From Alkalihalobacillus sp. CinArs1 (GTDB lineage: Bacteria > Bacillota > Bacilli > Bacillales > Guptibacillaceae): a stretch of 64,000 bases of DNA. Below, one piece after another: positions 23,938-32,306 of this stretch. The DNA is taken from the NCBI RefSeq assembly GCF_947387515.1, contig NZ_CANDOB010000001.1, positions 868,001-932,000 of the forward strand, written 5' to 3'. A program made the position numbers and the translations under genes. Below the pieces are notes generated by a model that was not told where the DNA came from, ran no database searches, and saw only the letters and a list, made by a program, of their open reading frames with translations. Numbering within the stretch: position 1 is the first letter of the stretch; every line of letters starts with the position of its first letter.

Positions 23938-25980
23938 TCATATTTTATTTTCGGCAGCTTTTTTGAAAAGATCTGCGTAAGTAGAGTTTTTACGATAAAA
24001 AACTGGCGTTTCACCGAGTGGTGCGTCTACTTCAATCGTGCCACCATTCGTCTCTTTCCCACTCCAAAAGTGTACCCACTCGTCTTCAGGAAGGTAGACA
24101 CTCCACGTTTCTTTTCCTTCTTCGTATACCGGTGCAACCACAAGGTCAGCCCCTAGCATGTACTGATACTTAATGTCATACGTTTTCTCGTCATGTTCAT
24201 ACTCCATAAACAATGGACGCTGCATCGGAATACCTTTTTCCGCATTTTCTTTTGATAGAGCTTTTAAGTAAGGCTTTAACGTCGTGAATACATTCGTCAT
24301 CTTCACAAAGTGATTCAGCGTTTCCTCGTCATAATCATACTGACAGCAATCATCCGGACGATTCCCTTCATGAGAACGCATAACTGGTGTGAATGCCGCC
24401 ATATCGACCCACCTAAGGAGAAGCTCTTTGTTCCGTTTGTTGCCGTGAAGACTCGTGTATCCGCCGATATCACTGTGATGAACACCGTTACCGCTCATCC
24501 CAGCAGATAGCGCTGCAGGAATAACAGAAGCGAGACCATCATCAAGACTCCAATCTACGCTTTGATCTCCTGCCCATAGAAGTGGACAATACCCCTGCGT
24601 ACCGGAATAACCCGCACGCATGAAGTATACGATATCTCCCCAGCGACCTGCTTTTTTCACTGCATCATGGTTGATTTTCGCCCACATGACTGGCCATGCG
24701 TTATGCATCATTGTCGCGGACTCGCCACTATGAAGCTTCAGGTCTGTCGGAAGATACTCACCGAAGTCAGCCATCCAGCCATCCATTCCAAAATCGATCA
24801 TGTTTTCTTTAATAACGTTTTGATACCATTCGCACGCTTCGTCGTTTGTAAAATCGACGACTCCACAGTCGAATTCACCGAAGTCTACAACATAATCGCT
24901 TCCATCTAGCGATGTCGCAAGATACCCTTTTTCATAAGCTTCTTTATAAAGGTGTCCTTCAACTGCAACGTATGGATTGATATAGCCAAGGAACTTGATC
25001 CCTTGCTGCTTCCACTCTTTAATTTTTTGATCGAGTTCTGGATACATATCAGGGTTCCATTTCCAGTTCCACATCAGTCGCTTGCCAAATGACGTCTCCC
25101 GTTTCCCTTGCCAATCTTGACACCAAAGAGCACCGATCTTCATTCCTTTTTCTAGTGCTCGATCAATTTTGTTTTGAACGATTTCCGTGCCACCTTGCAT
25201 ACCAAGCCAGATGCCATCGAACGTCCAGTCAGGAAGCTCCGGCTGTCTTCCAAGACGAGCAGTTAGTTTTTCTACTAAACGTTTATACGACTCACCTGTT
25301 TCAAAAAGAATCGATGCAGGTGCTTCCCAAATATGAAGCTCGTGGAAATCATCACGCTGAAAATCAAAATCTGCGAAGGCAGTTGTCTCTACATGACAAA
25401 AATATTTATTAGTAGATACATAGGTTGGCTGAGGGTAGTTAGTATTGTAATAATCTCCACCCGCTTGATCCTTCACGTCTGCTTGCCATGTGGTGTACGT
25501 AGACTTGTTACGACCAACACCCGGCTCTGATGTCCAAAGCGGAAAGTTCTTTCCACGCAAGTTGAAGTAAGATAACTGCTCTCCACAACCATAAACTTTC
25601 TCTTCTGCATCTGCCGCGACACGTACCCAGAAACGATTGAAGAGGGGGTCAACGAGTTCGAATGAAACCCGCAGACCTTCTCCATCTTTTTTTAGGACCA
25701 TCGTTAGAAGCTCGTGATCATGAGAGAAGTGACGGAACGAAATCCTACACGTTTCTCCCTCATGTCTTACAGTTGCATATCGAAGCGCTACTCTCTCAAC
25801 CACGTAATCTTTTATTTTGAAATTCCCTCTATACATATCGATCGTCTCTTCGCCACTCCCTACAAAGATGAAAGGTTTCGCTGGAGAGTGCTTAAACAAT
25901 AAACGACCGTCGAGTTGTACGTCGAATTCTTCTCCATTCTGGTTCACTTCAAATAATTTTTGAGCCTCTTTTGTTTTCAA
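23938..25980 (-). CDS. yihQ: sulfoquinovosidase (GH31, YihQ-like)
   Basis: Family 31 retaining alpha-glycosidase, 680 aa, that releases sulfoquinovose from sulfoquinovosyl glycerol and sulfolipid. Long stretches match E. coli YihQ as I remember it. The nucleophile Asp is in GWMADFGEYLPTD and the acid/base Asp in WAGDQSVDWSLDDG. The four residues that bind the sulfonate in YihQ (Gln288, Arg301, Trp304, Tyr508) are all kept, in LGMQGGTE, FGKRLMWNWKWN and HHSDIGGYTSL. This is the strongest evidence for the operon's substrate. TTG start at 25980 after GGAGGCG. No signal peptide, so it acts in the cytoplasm. Confidence 0.93.
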   Translation of the reverse strand: MKTKEAQKLFEVNQNGEEFDVQLDGRLLFKHSPAKPFIFVGSGEETIDMYRGNFKIKDYVVERVALRYATVRHEGETCRISFRHFSHDHELLTMVLKKDGEGLRVSFELVDPLFNRFWVRVAADAEEKVYGCGEQLSYFNLRGKNFPLWTSEPGVGRNKSTYTTWQADVKDQAGGDYYNTNYPQPTYVSTNKYFCHVETTAFADFDFQRDDFHELHIWEAPASILFETGESYKRLVEKLTARLGRQPELPDWTFDGIWLGMQGGTEIVQNKIDRALEKGMKIGALWCQDWQGKRETSFGKRLMWNWKWNPDMYPELDQKIKEWKQQGIKFLGYINPYVAVEGHLYKEAYEKGYLATSLDGSDYVVDFGEFDCGVVDFTNDEACEWYQNVIKENMIDFGMDGWMADFGEYLPTDLKLHSGESATMMHNAWPVMWAKINHDAVKKAGRWGDIVYFMRAGYSGTQGYCPLLWAGDQSVDWSLDDGLASVIPAALSAGMSGNGVHHSDIGGYTSLHGNKRNKELLLRWVDMAAFTPVMRSHEGNRPDDCCQYDYDEETLNHFVKMTNVFTTLKPYLKALSKENAEKGIPMQRPLFMEYEHDEKTYDIKYQYMLGADLVVAPVYEEGKETWSVYLPEDEWVHFWSGKETNGGTIEVDAPLGETPVFYRKNSTYADLFKKAAENKI

Positions 25981-26007
25981 AATAAACGCCTCCTACAACA
26001 TAGTGAT

Positions 26008-27789
26008 TTAAGCACTTCTAAACTTCTTATCTACTTCAACGGCTTCATTGTGCTTCCGCGTTACATAACTCGAATATTTCTTGTTCCATGATTTGAGCGC
26101 AAGTACGTAGCAAAGGGCCCCTGCTAACGTTGTTCCTAGCATGGCTGGCCAGAACCATCCGGACACGATTCCTCCTGCATACGCCACGCCGATCGGTGAA
26201 AACAGAATGTATACCATCACAACAAGACTGATAAGAACGACCGCAACCGGCATCGTATATTTCCAAGGCACCATATCCACTTTCGGATTCGCTCGGAACT
26301 GATAGGCCTCTTTTAGCGGGCGAATTCGACCTACTACCATCATGATCGCCACTTCGATCACAAAGAGAATTGCTGAAATGTGGATGAAGTTCATGGTGAT
26401 TTCAATACCAAACATCTGTGTTAAGCCCCATACGAGCATATAGTACGTGACGACGTGGAAGATAATTGCAATCTTCGCACCGAGCGCTGGAATTCGTTTT
26501 GAAACGATACCGACCAGAACGATAGCGATGATCGGAATGTTAAAGAATCCAGTAAAGCGTCGGATGAGGTCCCAAAGACCATCTGGAGCGTTCATCAACA
26601 TCGGCGCAATGAAGAACGAAACGAGCGCGAGAACGCTTCCAAAATATTTACTCACGTTGATCAATTGACGGTCAGTTGCGTTTTTGTTGATTCCTGCTTT
26701 ATACACATCGAGTGCAAACATGGTTGCTGCACTATTTAGAAGTGAGTTAAAGCTTGAGAATACTGCTCCGAGAAGAACAGCAAGGAACAAACCAGACATG
26801 AATGTTGGTAGTAAGTTTGATACGACGGTCGGATAAGCGAGATCGACAGGATTCATCGAACTGCCGTATAGATGAAAAGCAATAACACCAGGGATCATCA
26901 TCATGAACGGAACAGTCAACTTATAGAAGCCTGACAGCAAAACACCTTTTTGTCCTTCAGCAAGGTTCTTTGCCCCAAGCGTCCGCTGGATAACGTACTG
27001 GTTTGTCCCCCAGTAGAACATGTTCATAAAGATCATACCGGTAAAAATCGCAGAGAACGGAACGGAGTCTGTACTCGAGCCAATTGAGTTTAGCTTTTCA
27101 GGACTTTCTGTAGCGATCGTCTTCATTCCTTTTAGAAAATCGCCATCGCCTAGTGCGAAGAACCCTAAAACAGGAACGATTAAGCCGATGAATAGAAGTC
27201 CGATTCCATTCAATGTGTCAGAAACAGCAACTGCTTTTAGCCCGCCAAAGATCGCGTATAACGCGCCAATAATTCCGATCACCCAAATAACGAGCCAAAC
27301 CGATGATTCAAATGAGATGCCAAATAATGATGGCACGTCGAACAATCTAAGAATAGCAAGAGCACCAGAGTATAAAACAGATGGAATCGTGACAAATACG
27401 TATCCTAGCATAAACAGAATCACCGTATACCTGCGAACGCTTTCATCATAACGTTTACTTAAAAATTCAGGAAGTGTGGAGAAAGCACCGCCAAGGTATC
27501 TAGGTAATAATATGAGAGCCATAATGACAATTGCAAATGCAGCAGTGACTTCCCAGGCCATGTTGGATAAGTTCGTTCGGTAAGCTTGTCCATTCAGCCC
27601 GATGAGCTGCTCCGCTGATAAGTTTGTTAATAAGAGAGAACCAGCGATGAAGCCTCCTGTAAGTCCGCGACCAGCTAGAAAGTACCCATCTGAATCATTG
27701 ACTGAATTTCTAGTTTTCAAATAGGAAACCCAGGCTACGAGTGCCATGAAGAAAACGCATGAGACAAGTGTAAAGGTGATACTAGACAT
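26008..27789 (-). CDS. sodium/solute symporter (SSS family), probable sulfoquinovoside importer
   Basis: 593 aa, about 13-14 membrane helices, SGLT/SSS fold: the N-terminal GYFLAGRGLTGGFIAGSLLLTNLSAEQLIGL and later GGLKAVAVSDTLNGIGLL and FYWGTNQYVIQRTLGAKNLAEGQKG are typical of sugar symporters. Placed next to the sulfoquinovosidase, it probably imports sulfoquinovose or its glyceride with Na+. ATG 27789 lies 7 nt after GGAGG and overlaps the preceding gene's stop by 8 bp. Confidence 0.9.
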   Translation of the reverse strand: MSSITFTLVSCVFFMALVAWVSYLKTRNSVNDSDGYFLAGRGLTGGFIAGSLLLTNLSAEQLIGLNGQAYRTNLSNMAWEVTAAFAIVIMALILLPRYLGGAFSTLPEFLSKRYDESVRRYTVILFMLGYVFVTIPSVLYSGALAILRLFDVPSLFGISFESSVWLVIWVIGIIGALYAIFGGLKAVAVSDTLNGIGLLFIGLIVPVLGFFALGDGDFLKGMKTIATESPEKLNSIGSSTDSVPFSAIFTGMIFMNMFYWGTNQYVIQRTLGAKNLAEGQKGVLLSGFYKLTVPFMMMIPGVIAFHLYGSSMNPVDLAYPTVVSNLLPTFMSGLFLAVLLGAVFSSFNSLLNSAATMFALDVYKAGINKNATDRQLINVSKYFGSVLALVSFFIAPMLMNAPDGLWDLIRRFTGFFNIPIIAIVLVGIVSKRIPALGAKIAIIFHVVTYYMLVWGLTQMFGIEITMNFIHISAILFVIEVAIMMVVGRIRPLKEAYQFRANPKVDMVPWKYTMPVAVVLISLVVMVYILFSPIGVAYAGGIVSGWFWPAMLGTTLAGALCYVLALKSWNKKYSSYVTRKHNEAVEVDKKFRSA

Positions 27790-28471
27790 TCAACTTCCTC
27801 CTTTGTTCTTTACTCGGATATGCAACCGTGATGTTTTCACCAACAATTCCGTTATGTGCTCCTAGTTTCATGAAGCGCTCATGTTCTTTATGTGCAAGAA
27901 GCCATTTATTTCTCATAAAAAGCAGAGGATCGTATCCCTTTTCAGCATCATCTAACGGCGTATTCGTTCCCTCTGGTAGAATCACCGCACATTTAAACCC
28001 AGCTTCGCTTACTTTACAAGGCGCAAGGTGCAGTGTGGTCTGATACATTTCAATTGTAGAACCTGCTGGAACAAAGAATGCCTTGATTTTCTTTACGTTG
28101 TAACTATTGTCGAATATATCATTCGCATGACCAAGTAAGAGAACCAGATCGGTTATCGCAACGTTAATTTCACTTCCTTTATGATACTCAAGACCCCCAA
28201 GTGAAGAATTATTTCCATTACAATAACCAATTTGTACCTTCATCCCTCCATAATAGCGTTTTTCAACGAAGCTTTTGAGAGCTTCATCCTCTAGATCTGG
28301 ATGAGATGGAACGTATCGATTCCCTTCTTCAGGAATAACCGTCTTTTCCATATGTTGAGCCACCTCATCATAAGGGAAGTCACTAAGGACTATTCCATAG
28401 GGAATGAAAGCTTCACTATGTACGTTTTCTAACTCAAGGTGCTGATTCAATTCCGCTAACACATCAATCAC
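27782..28471 (-). CDS. DUF4867 family (cupin-like) protein
   Basis: 229 aa, first gene of the operon. It looks like a cupin-type beta barrel: EYHKGSEINVAITDLVLLLGHANDI and, later, AGSTIEMYQTTLHLAPCKV with histidines placed to bind a metal. I recognise the family as DUF4867, seen beside sugar-catabolic genes; the activity is unknown to me. Candidate roles are sugar mutarotation, or handling a by-product of the pathway. GTG start at 28471, 7 nt after GGAGGG; no signal peptide. Confidence 0.72.
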   Translation of the reverse strand: MIDVLAELNQHLELENVHSEAFIPYGIVLSDFPYDEVAQHMEKTVIPEEGNRYVPSHPDLEDEALKSFVEKRYYGGMKVQIGYCNGNNSSLGGLEYHKGSEINVAITDLVLLLGHANDIFDNSYNVKKIKAFFVPAGSTIEMYQTTLHLAPCKVSEAGFKCAVILPEGTNTPLDDAEKGYDPLLFMRNKWLLAHKEHERFMKLGAHNGIVGENITVAYPSKEQRRKLNV

Positions 28472-28492
28472 ATCGAATCCCTCCGCTCATTA

Positions 28493-28521
28493 GTAATAAC
28501 GTTTACGTAAACATCATAACC
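28493..28521. promoter_or_regulatory. operator at the sulfoquinovose promoter
   Basis: GTAATAAC (28493-28500), the palindrome GTTTACGTAAAC (28501-28512) and CATAACC (28515-28521) lie just downstream of the -10 box. The half-sites recall the palindrome at 23894-23921, so this is the likely repressor site for the operon's GntR protein. Confidence 0.6.
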
Positions 28522-28529
28522 TTTTACAC

Positions 28530-28559
28530 ATTATATTGTAACCGCATACAAAAATGCAA
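28530..28559 (-). promoter_or_regulatory. promoter of the sulfoquinovose operon
   Basis: On the minus strand TTGCAT (28554-28559), 18-nt spacer, TATAAT (28530-28535), about 60 nt before the DUF4867 start codon and immediately upstream of the operator. Confidence 0.7.
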
Positions 28560-28617
28560 CAGTTTTTAGAAAATTGTTTAAATAGAATTGAATGGAGCAT
28601 TATTTTAGTAGGCATTA

Positions 28618-28646
28618 AAAAAGACGTTCCTTGGTTTAGGAACGCC
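28618..28646 (-). terminator. terminator, identical to the one at 17233
   Basis: The same 29-bp hairpin sequence as 17233-17261, here 40 bp downstream of the next gene's stop codon on the minus strand. Confidence 0.75.
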
Positions 28647-28687
28647 AATCTCTAAACTATAAAACTTGTATAATTCCAAATAAAAAC

Positions 28688-29401
28688 TTAGTTTTCTTCG
28701 CCCTCTTCATCAGGGACAGGTGTTGGATAGATTTCTTTCTTGATATAGATCTTCTCGATCGCCCCCTCTGTTCCCTCATCTTCCACAGCGGAAATCGTTA
28801 CATCTGAGAACCCGCCGATCAAATAAAACGTCACAAGGTCTTCGAAGGGATTCGAGCCTTTTTTCAATTCTTTAATATCGAACCCGAGGCTTGCGAGTAA
28901 CATGCGATTATCTTCTGGGTATTGCAGCCCTTCTGGATAGTACGTTATCTCTTTTGCGATATTCTCTTCAAACGTTACTTCTCCATTTTCAAACGTCATG
29001 ACCATTGCGTCTTCTGTATTGTTTTCAAGTTCTTTATCTAATTTGTTCGTAAATTCTTCTCGAGATAGCCCGAGTAAACCTGGAACATCGATGATTTGTT
29101 CGATCGAATCGATATCAAAATCGACCTCTTCTTCGAGCTTCGCTTCTTCCGCTTTTTCCTCAGCAGGTACTTCTTCTTCATGCTTAGGGACTTCTTGCTC
29201 GACGTCTCCATCCTTTTTACCTGAGACTTCTTCAGATGAATCCATAAATCCAGGGACTCCCCAAACGAGCAAATAAAGAATGACCCAAAAGCCTGCATAT
29301 AACGCAGCTCGTTTCCTCGTAACTGAACCGATGAACGGCTTAATAATATTGATTGTCATAAACAGAAAGGCAAGTATTACGATGATTTTCAAAACGTCCA
29401 T
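28688..29401 (-). CDS. unrecognised two-helix membrane protein with acidic stalk
   Basis: 237 aa: two membrane helices at about 4-22 and 32-52, a very acidic Glu/Lys-rich stalk (about 55-95), then a globular extracytoplasmic domain (about 95-225) and an acidic end. The globular part (DVPGLLGLSREEFTNKLDKEL, then MVMTFENGEVTFEENIAKE) resembles small substrate- or peptide-binding folds, but I do not recognise it. ATG 29401 after GGAGGAG. Single gene, with its own terminator. Confidence 0.7.
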   Translation of the reverse strand: MDVLKIIVILAFLFMTINIIKPFIGSVTRKRAALYAGFWVILYLLVWGVPGFMDSSEEVSGKKDGDVEQEVPKHEEEVPAEEKAEEAKLEEEVDFDIDSIEQIIDVPGLLGLSREEFTNKLDKELENNTEDAMVMTFENGEVTFEENIAKEITYYPEGLQYPEDNRMLLASLGFDIKELKKGSNPFEDLVTFYLIGGFSDVTISAVEDEGTEGAIEKIYIKKEIYPTPVPDEEGEEN

Positions 29402-29540
29402 ATCATTCTCCTCCTCCCTTAACTATAGTGTGAGCATCGATCGTAGACAACTGTTTTATTGAATTTTCACATGAAAAAGAGGGATACAAGAAAAATTATC
29501 CAACTACTTAGTAATGGACCTAAGAAGGAGGGTTTCGTTC

Positions 29541-30125
29541 ATGACAACAGACCGTTTTGAGCACGCACCAGTAAAGAAATATGATGATGCGCGCGTAGAG
29601 ATCATAACTGCAGATCTTCTACTATGTAGCGGAAGTTATCCAGTAAGTAATATCATAAAAAAAGTTTCGAACTCTCGCTTTAGTCATGTGGGACTATTAT
29701 TCAGATGGATGGATCGCGTCATGATGATGGAAAGCGTGGAAAGTTACGGTGTACGCATCATCCCTCTTTCTCACTATATACAAGACTATAAAAATACTGG
29801 CGCACCATACAAGGGAGATCTCTATCTCGCGAGACATAGTGGTGTAAAGCATTTAACGAATCAAAAGACGGAAGCGATGCTGAAACGGGGAGCGGACTTA
29901 TCAGGGAAACGTTACGATCATGAAGAAATACTGAAGATACTCGCAAGTGTCGTGATGGGCGACTTACGCTCGATTCCTAATGATCGCTATATTTGTTCAG
30001 AGTTTATCCATGAGTGCTACAAGCAGGCTGGTCTTATTTTTCCTGATGATGGACGTGGATTTATTTACCCTAAGCATATCGCTCAAGCACCAGACGTTCA
30101 GCCTCTCTATCGATTACGTTTTTAA
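29541..30125 (+). CDS. YiiX/YebB-like permuted NlpC/P60 cysteine hydrolase
   Basis: 194 aa, probable papain-like hydrolase of the circularly permuted NlpC/P60 type: the His is in RFSHVGLLF (about 52) and the Cys in DRYICSEFIHECYKQAG (about 155), with LLLCSGSYPVSNIIKK before and a KRYDHEEILKIL helix between. Such enzymes cleave amide or ester bonds in cell wall or lipids. ATG 29541 has AAGGAGG upstream; the ATG at 29514 precedes that site and is rejected. No signal peptide seen. Confidence 0.75.
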   Translation: MTTDRFEHAPVKKYDDARVEIITADLLLCSGSYPVSNIIKKVSNSRFSHVGLLFRWMDRVMMMESVESYGVRIIPLSHYIQDYKNTGAPYKGDLYLARHSGVKHLTNQKTEAMLKRGADLSGKRYDHEEILKILASVVMGDLRSIPNDRYICSEFIHECYKQAGLIFPDDGRGFIYPKHIAQAPDVQPLYRLRF

Positions 30126-30221
30126 TGCGCCTATTTCTCTTCTAACTTGTACACTTCGTCCAATCGCATAAAATTGGAAATAATATACTATTATTAATGC
30201 ACAGTTAATGGAGGGATTAGG

Positions 30222-31601
30222 TTGAAACGAATCATCATAGACCCTGGACATGGGGGGTCTGACTCAGGTGCAACGTATAAGGGGTTTTTTGAGAAAACGT
30301 ATAACCTATCGATCGCTCTACTCGTCAAAGCTACGCTCGAATCAAGATATGAAGTAGATATCATTTTAACGAGGACAGCGGATCAAACGGTTTCGCTAAA
30401 ACAGAGAACTGATTTTGCGAATGCAAGGAATGCTGATTTTTATCTTAGTATCCACAACAACGCAGCTGGAGGACGAGGTTTTGAAAGCTTCATCTACAAC
30501 AGAACCGTCCCTGCGGAAACCGTTCGAATCCAGAATGTTATTCATGATACCATCGCTTCTACTATTCTCAATAAATATAAAATCCCGAACAGAGGAAAGA
30601 AACGCGCGAACTTCCATGTGTTACGCGAAACAAAAATGAATGCCCTGTTACTTGAAGTCTTGTTTGTAGACAATGACACAGACCTGAACCTATTAAACAA
30701 TTCAATTTTTATAAAAGATGTGTCTACAGCGATTGCAGAAGGTACTGCTAAAGCATTGAACCTACCCAAAAAGACGCCGCCACCTTCAGGAACGCTCTAC
30801 AAAGTCATTGCCGGATCATTCACAGAAAGAGAAAATGCTGAAGAAAGAGCAGCATTCTTAGCTACCAAAGGTTTCGATTCATTCATCACATCACTCGTTA
30901 TCAAGGGAACCACTTACTTCCGCGTTCAAGTCGGTGCCTTTTCTGAGAAATCGAATGCAGAAGATCTCGTTGCGAAATTGAAGACGATCGGGATCGAATC
31001 GTTCATCTATACAGAAGGTACAGTCGAACCACCGCCTCCCGAGCCAGAACCTGACAAAGGGTATCCGATCGCTGGTAACAGCGAACTAGCTGCAGCACAT
31101 ATGAACAATTATGCTAGGTCGGTAAACCCAGAAGCCCCATTACTCGCCGCTTATTATCTCGTACACAGTAAACGCTATGGTATTCGAGGAGATATCGCAT
31201 TCGCTCAAGCTCTACATGAAACGAACTTCTTCCGCTTCACAGGAGATGTGACGCCAGAACAAAACAACTATGCAGGGATAGGCGCTACAGGTGGAGGAGC
31301 AAAAGGAGCTTCGTTCGATACACCTTCCGACGGCGTACTCGCACACATCCAACACCTTTATGCATACAGCTCAAAAGATCCGATTCCAGCTGGCGAAAAA
31401 CTAGTAGACCCTCGCTTCTCATTAGTACAACGAGGATCTGCTACAACGTGGCAAGCATTGAATGGGAAATGGGCGGTGCCAGGCACCACTTATGGTGAAA
31501 TGATCCTAACGCTATACAAGAAAATGGTTCAATCGTCGATCACAGACATGGAGACGGCGATCGAGAAACTGAATAAAGTTCTTAAAGATATCATTATCTA
31601 A
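30222..31601 (+). CDS. cell-wall hydrolase: amidase_3, SPOR and glucosaminidase domains
   Basis: 459 aa with two lytic domains. Residues 1-180: N-acetylmuramoyl-L-alanine amidase (DPGHGGSDSGA; LSIHNNAAGG; LLLEVLFVDN giving the zinc His/Glu set). Residues about 188-265: two SPOR-type peptidoglycan-binding repeats (YKVIAGSFTERENAEERA, FRVQVGAFSEKSNAEDLV). After a proline linker, about 285-440: an endo-beta-N-acetylglucosaminidase (AFAQALHETNFFRFTGDV, NNYAGIGATGG). TTG start after GGAGGG. No signal peptide, as in mother-cell lysis enzymes and phage endolysins. Confidence 0.9.
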   Translation: MKRIIIDPGHGGSDSGATYKGFFEKTYNLSIALLVKATLESRYEVDIILTRTADQTVSLKQRTDFANARNADFYLSIHNNAAGGRGFESFIYNRTVPAETVRIQNVIHDTIASTILNKYKIPNRGKKRANFHVLRETKMNALLLEVLFVDNDTDLNLLNNSIFIKDVSTAIAEGTAKALNLPKKTPPPSGTLYKVIAGSFTERENAEERAAFLATKGFDSFITSLVIKGTTYFRVQVGAFSEKSNAEDLVAKLKTIGIESFIYTEGTVEPPPPEPEPDKGYPIAGNSELAAAHMNNYARSVNPEAPLLAAYYLVHSKRYGIRGDIAFAQALHETNFFRFTGDVTPEQNNYAGIGATGGGAKGASFDTPSDGVLAHIQHLYAYSSKDPIPAGEKLVDPRFSLVQRGSATTWQALNGKWAVPGTTYGEMILTLYKKMVQSSITDMETAIEKLNKVLKDIII

Positions 31602-31628
31602 ACGTTCGGTTTGATCCGAACGTTTTTT
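31601..31628 (+). terminator. terminator after the cell-wall hydrolase
   Basis: AACGTTCGG/CCGAACGTT hairpin followed by a T-run. Confidence 0.85.
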
Positions 31629-32224
31629 TAGTCCCACGCAAAACGCTGTTCTTTCCATGGATCACCATACATATGATAGCCATTCCGCTCCCAAAATCCT
31701 TGCTCATTCTCAGATTGAAAGCGGATGCCTCTAATCCACTTCGCGCTTTTCCAGAAGTAGAGATGCGGAATCACTGCTCGCAGAGGATACCCATGCTCAG
31801 GCGTCAGCCGCTCACCGTTATGCGAATGAGCGAGTAAACTCGTTTCATGCAAAAAGTCCTCGATCGGAAGGTTCGTCGTCCACCCTTCTTCTGCAATGAG
31901 CATGACGAACTTCGCTTCTTCTTTCACACCCACGTGTTCTGCGAGTACACGTGTCGAAACGCCTGTCCAGCGATTATCAAACTTCGACCATCCTGTTACA
32001 CAGTGGATATCATTCTGTTTTTCCACTCCCTGAAGCTTGAGCACCTCTTCGAACGATAGCACAGTCGGTCGCTCGACTAACCCTTTGATTTCTAAACTCC
32101 AGTTCGATAAGTCATCGTTGTAGTAAGGAACATTTCCAACGTGAAGAACGGGCCACCCTGACGTTACCTTCTGATTCGGCGGTACTCGACCTTCGTTCTG
32201 CTCTTTTTCCTTCCCAAAGTACAT
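31628..32224 (-). CDS. yuiH: sulfite-oxidase-like molybdoenzyme (YuiH)
   Basis: 198-aa molybdopterin oxidoreductase domain. The Mo-ligating Cys is in DIHCVTGWSKFDNRWTGV (about 82); the cofactor pocket is completed by EHGYPLRAVIPHLYFWKSAKWIRGI. It lacks the heme and dimer domains of true sulfite oxidase and has no Tat signal, so it is a cytoplasmic member, substrate unknown. It needs molybdenum, which the modAB genes 15 kb away may supply. ATG 32224 after GGGAGGG. Next to yuiF as in B. subtilis. Confidence 0.92.
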   Translation of the reverse strand: MYFGKEKEQNEGRVPPNQKVTSGWPVLHVGNVPYYNDDLSNWSLEIKGLVERPTVLSFEEVLKLQGVEKQNDIHCVTGWSKFDNRWTGVSTRVLAEHVGVKEEAKFVMLIAEEGWTTNLPIEDFLHETSLLAHSHNGERLTPEHGYPLRAVIPHLYFWKSAKWIRGIRFQSENEQGFWERNGYHMYGDPWKEQRFAWD

Positions 32225-32275
32225 TTTTCACCCTCCCTATCCTCAGCATTTCCAACTATTTCTATCATAACAAAA

Positions 32276-32299
32276 ACACAGGGAATTCCTCCCCTGTGT
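32276..32299 (-). terminator. terminator after yuiF
   Basis: ACACAGGG with CCCCTGTGT around a short loop, next to the yuiF stop; A-run on its left reads as U-tract on the minus strand. Confidence 0.75.
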
Positions 32300-32306
32300 T
32301 TAAACA

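Noticed and set aside
28493-28521. GTTTACGTAAAC as a cre (CcpA) site
   Set aside because: The outer bases do not fit the cre consensus and the half-sites match the GntR-type palindrome at 23894 better.
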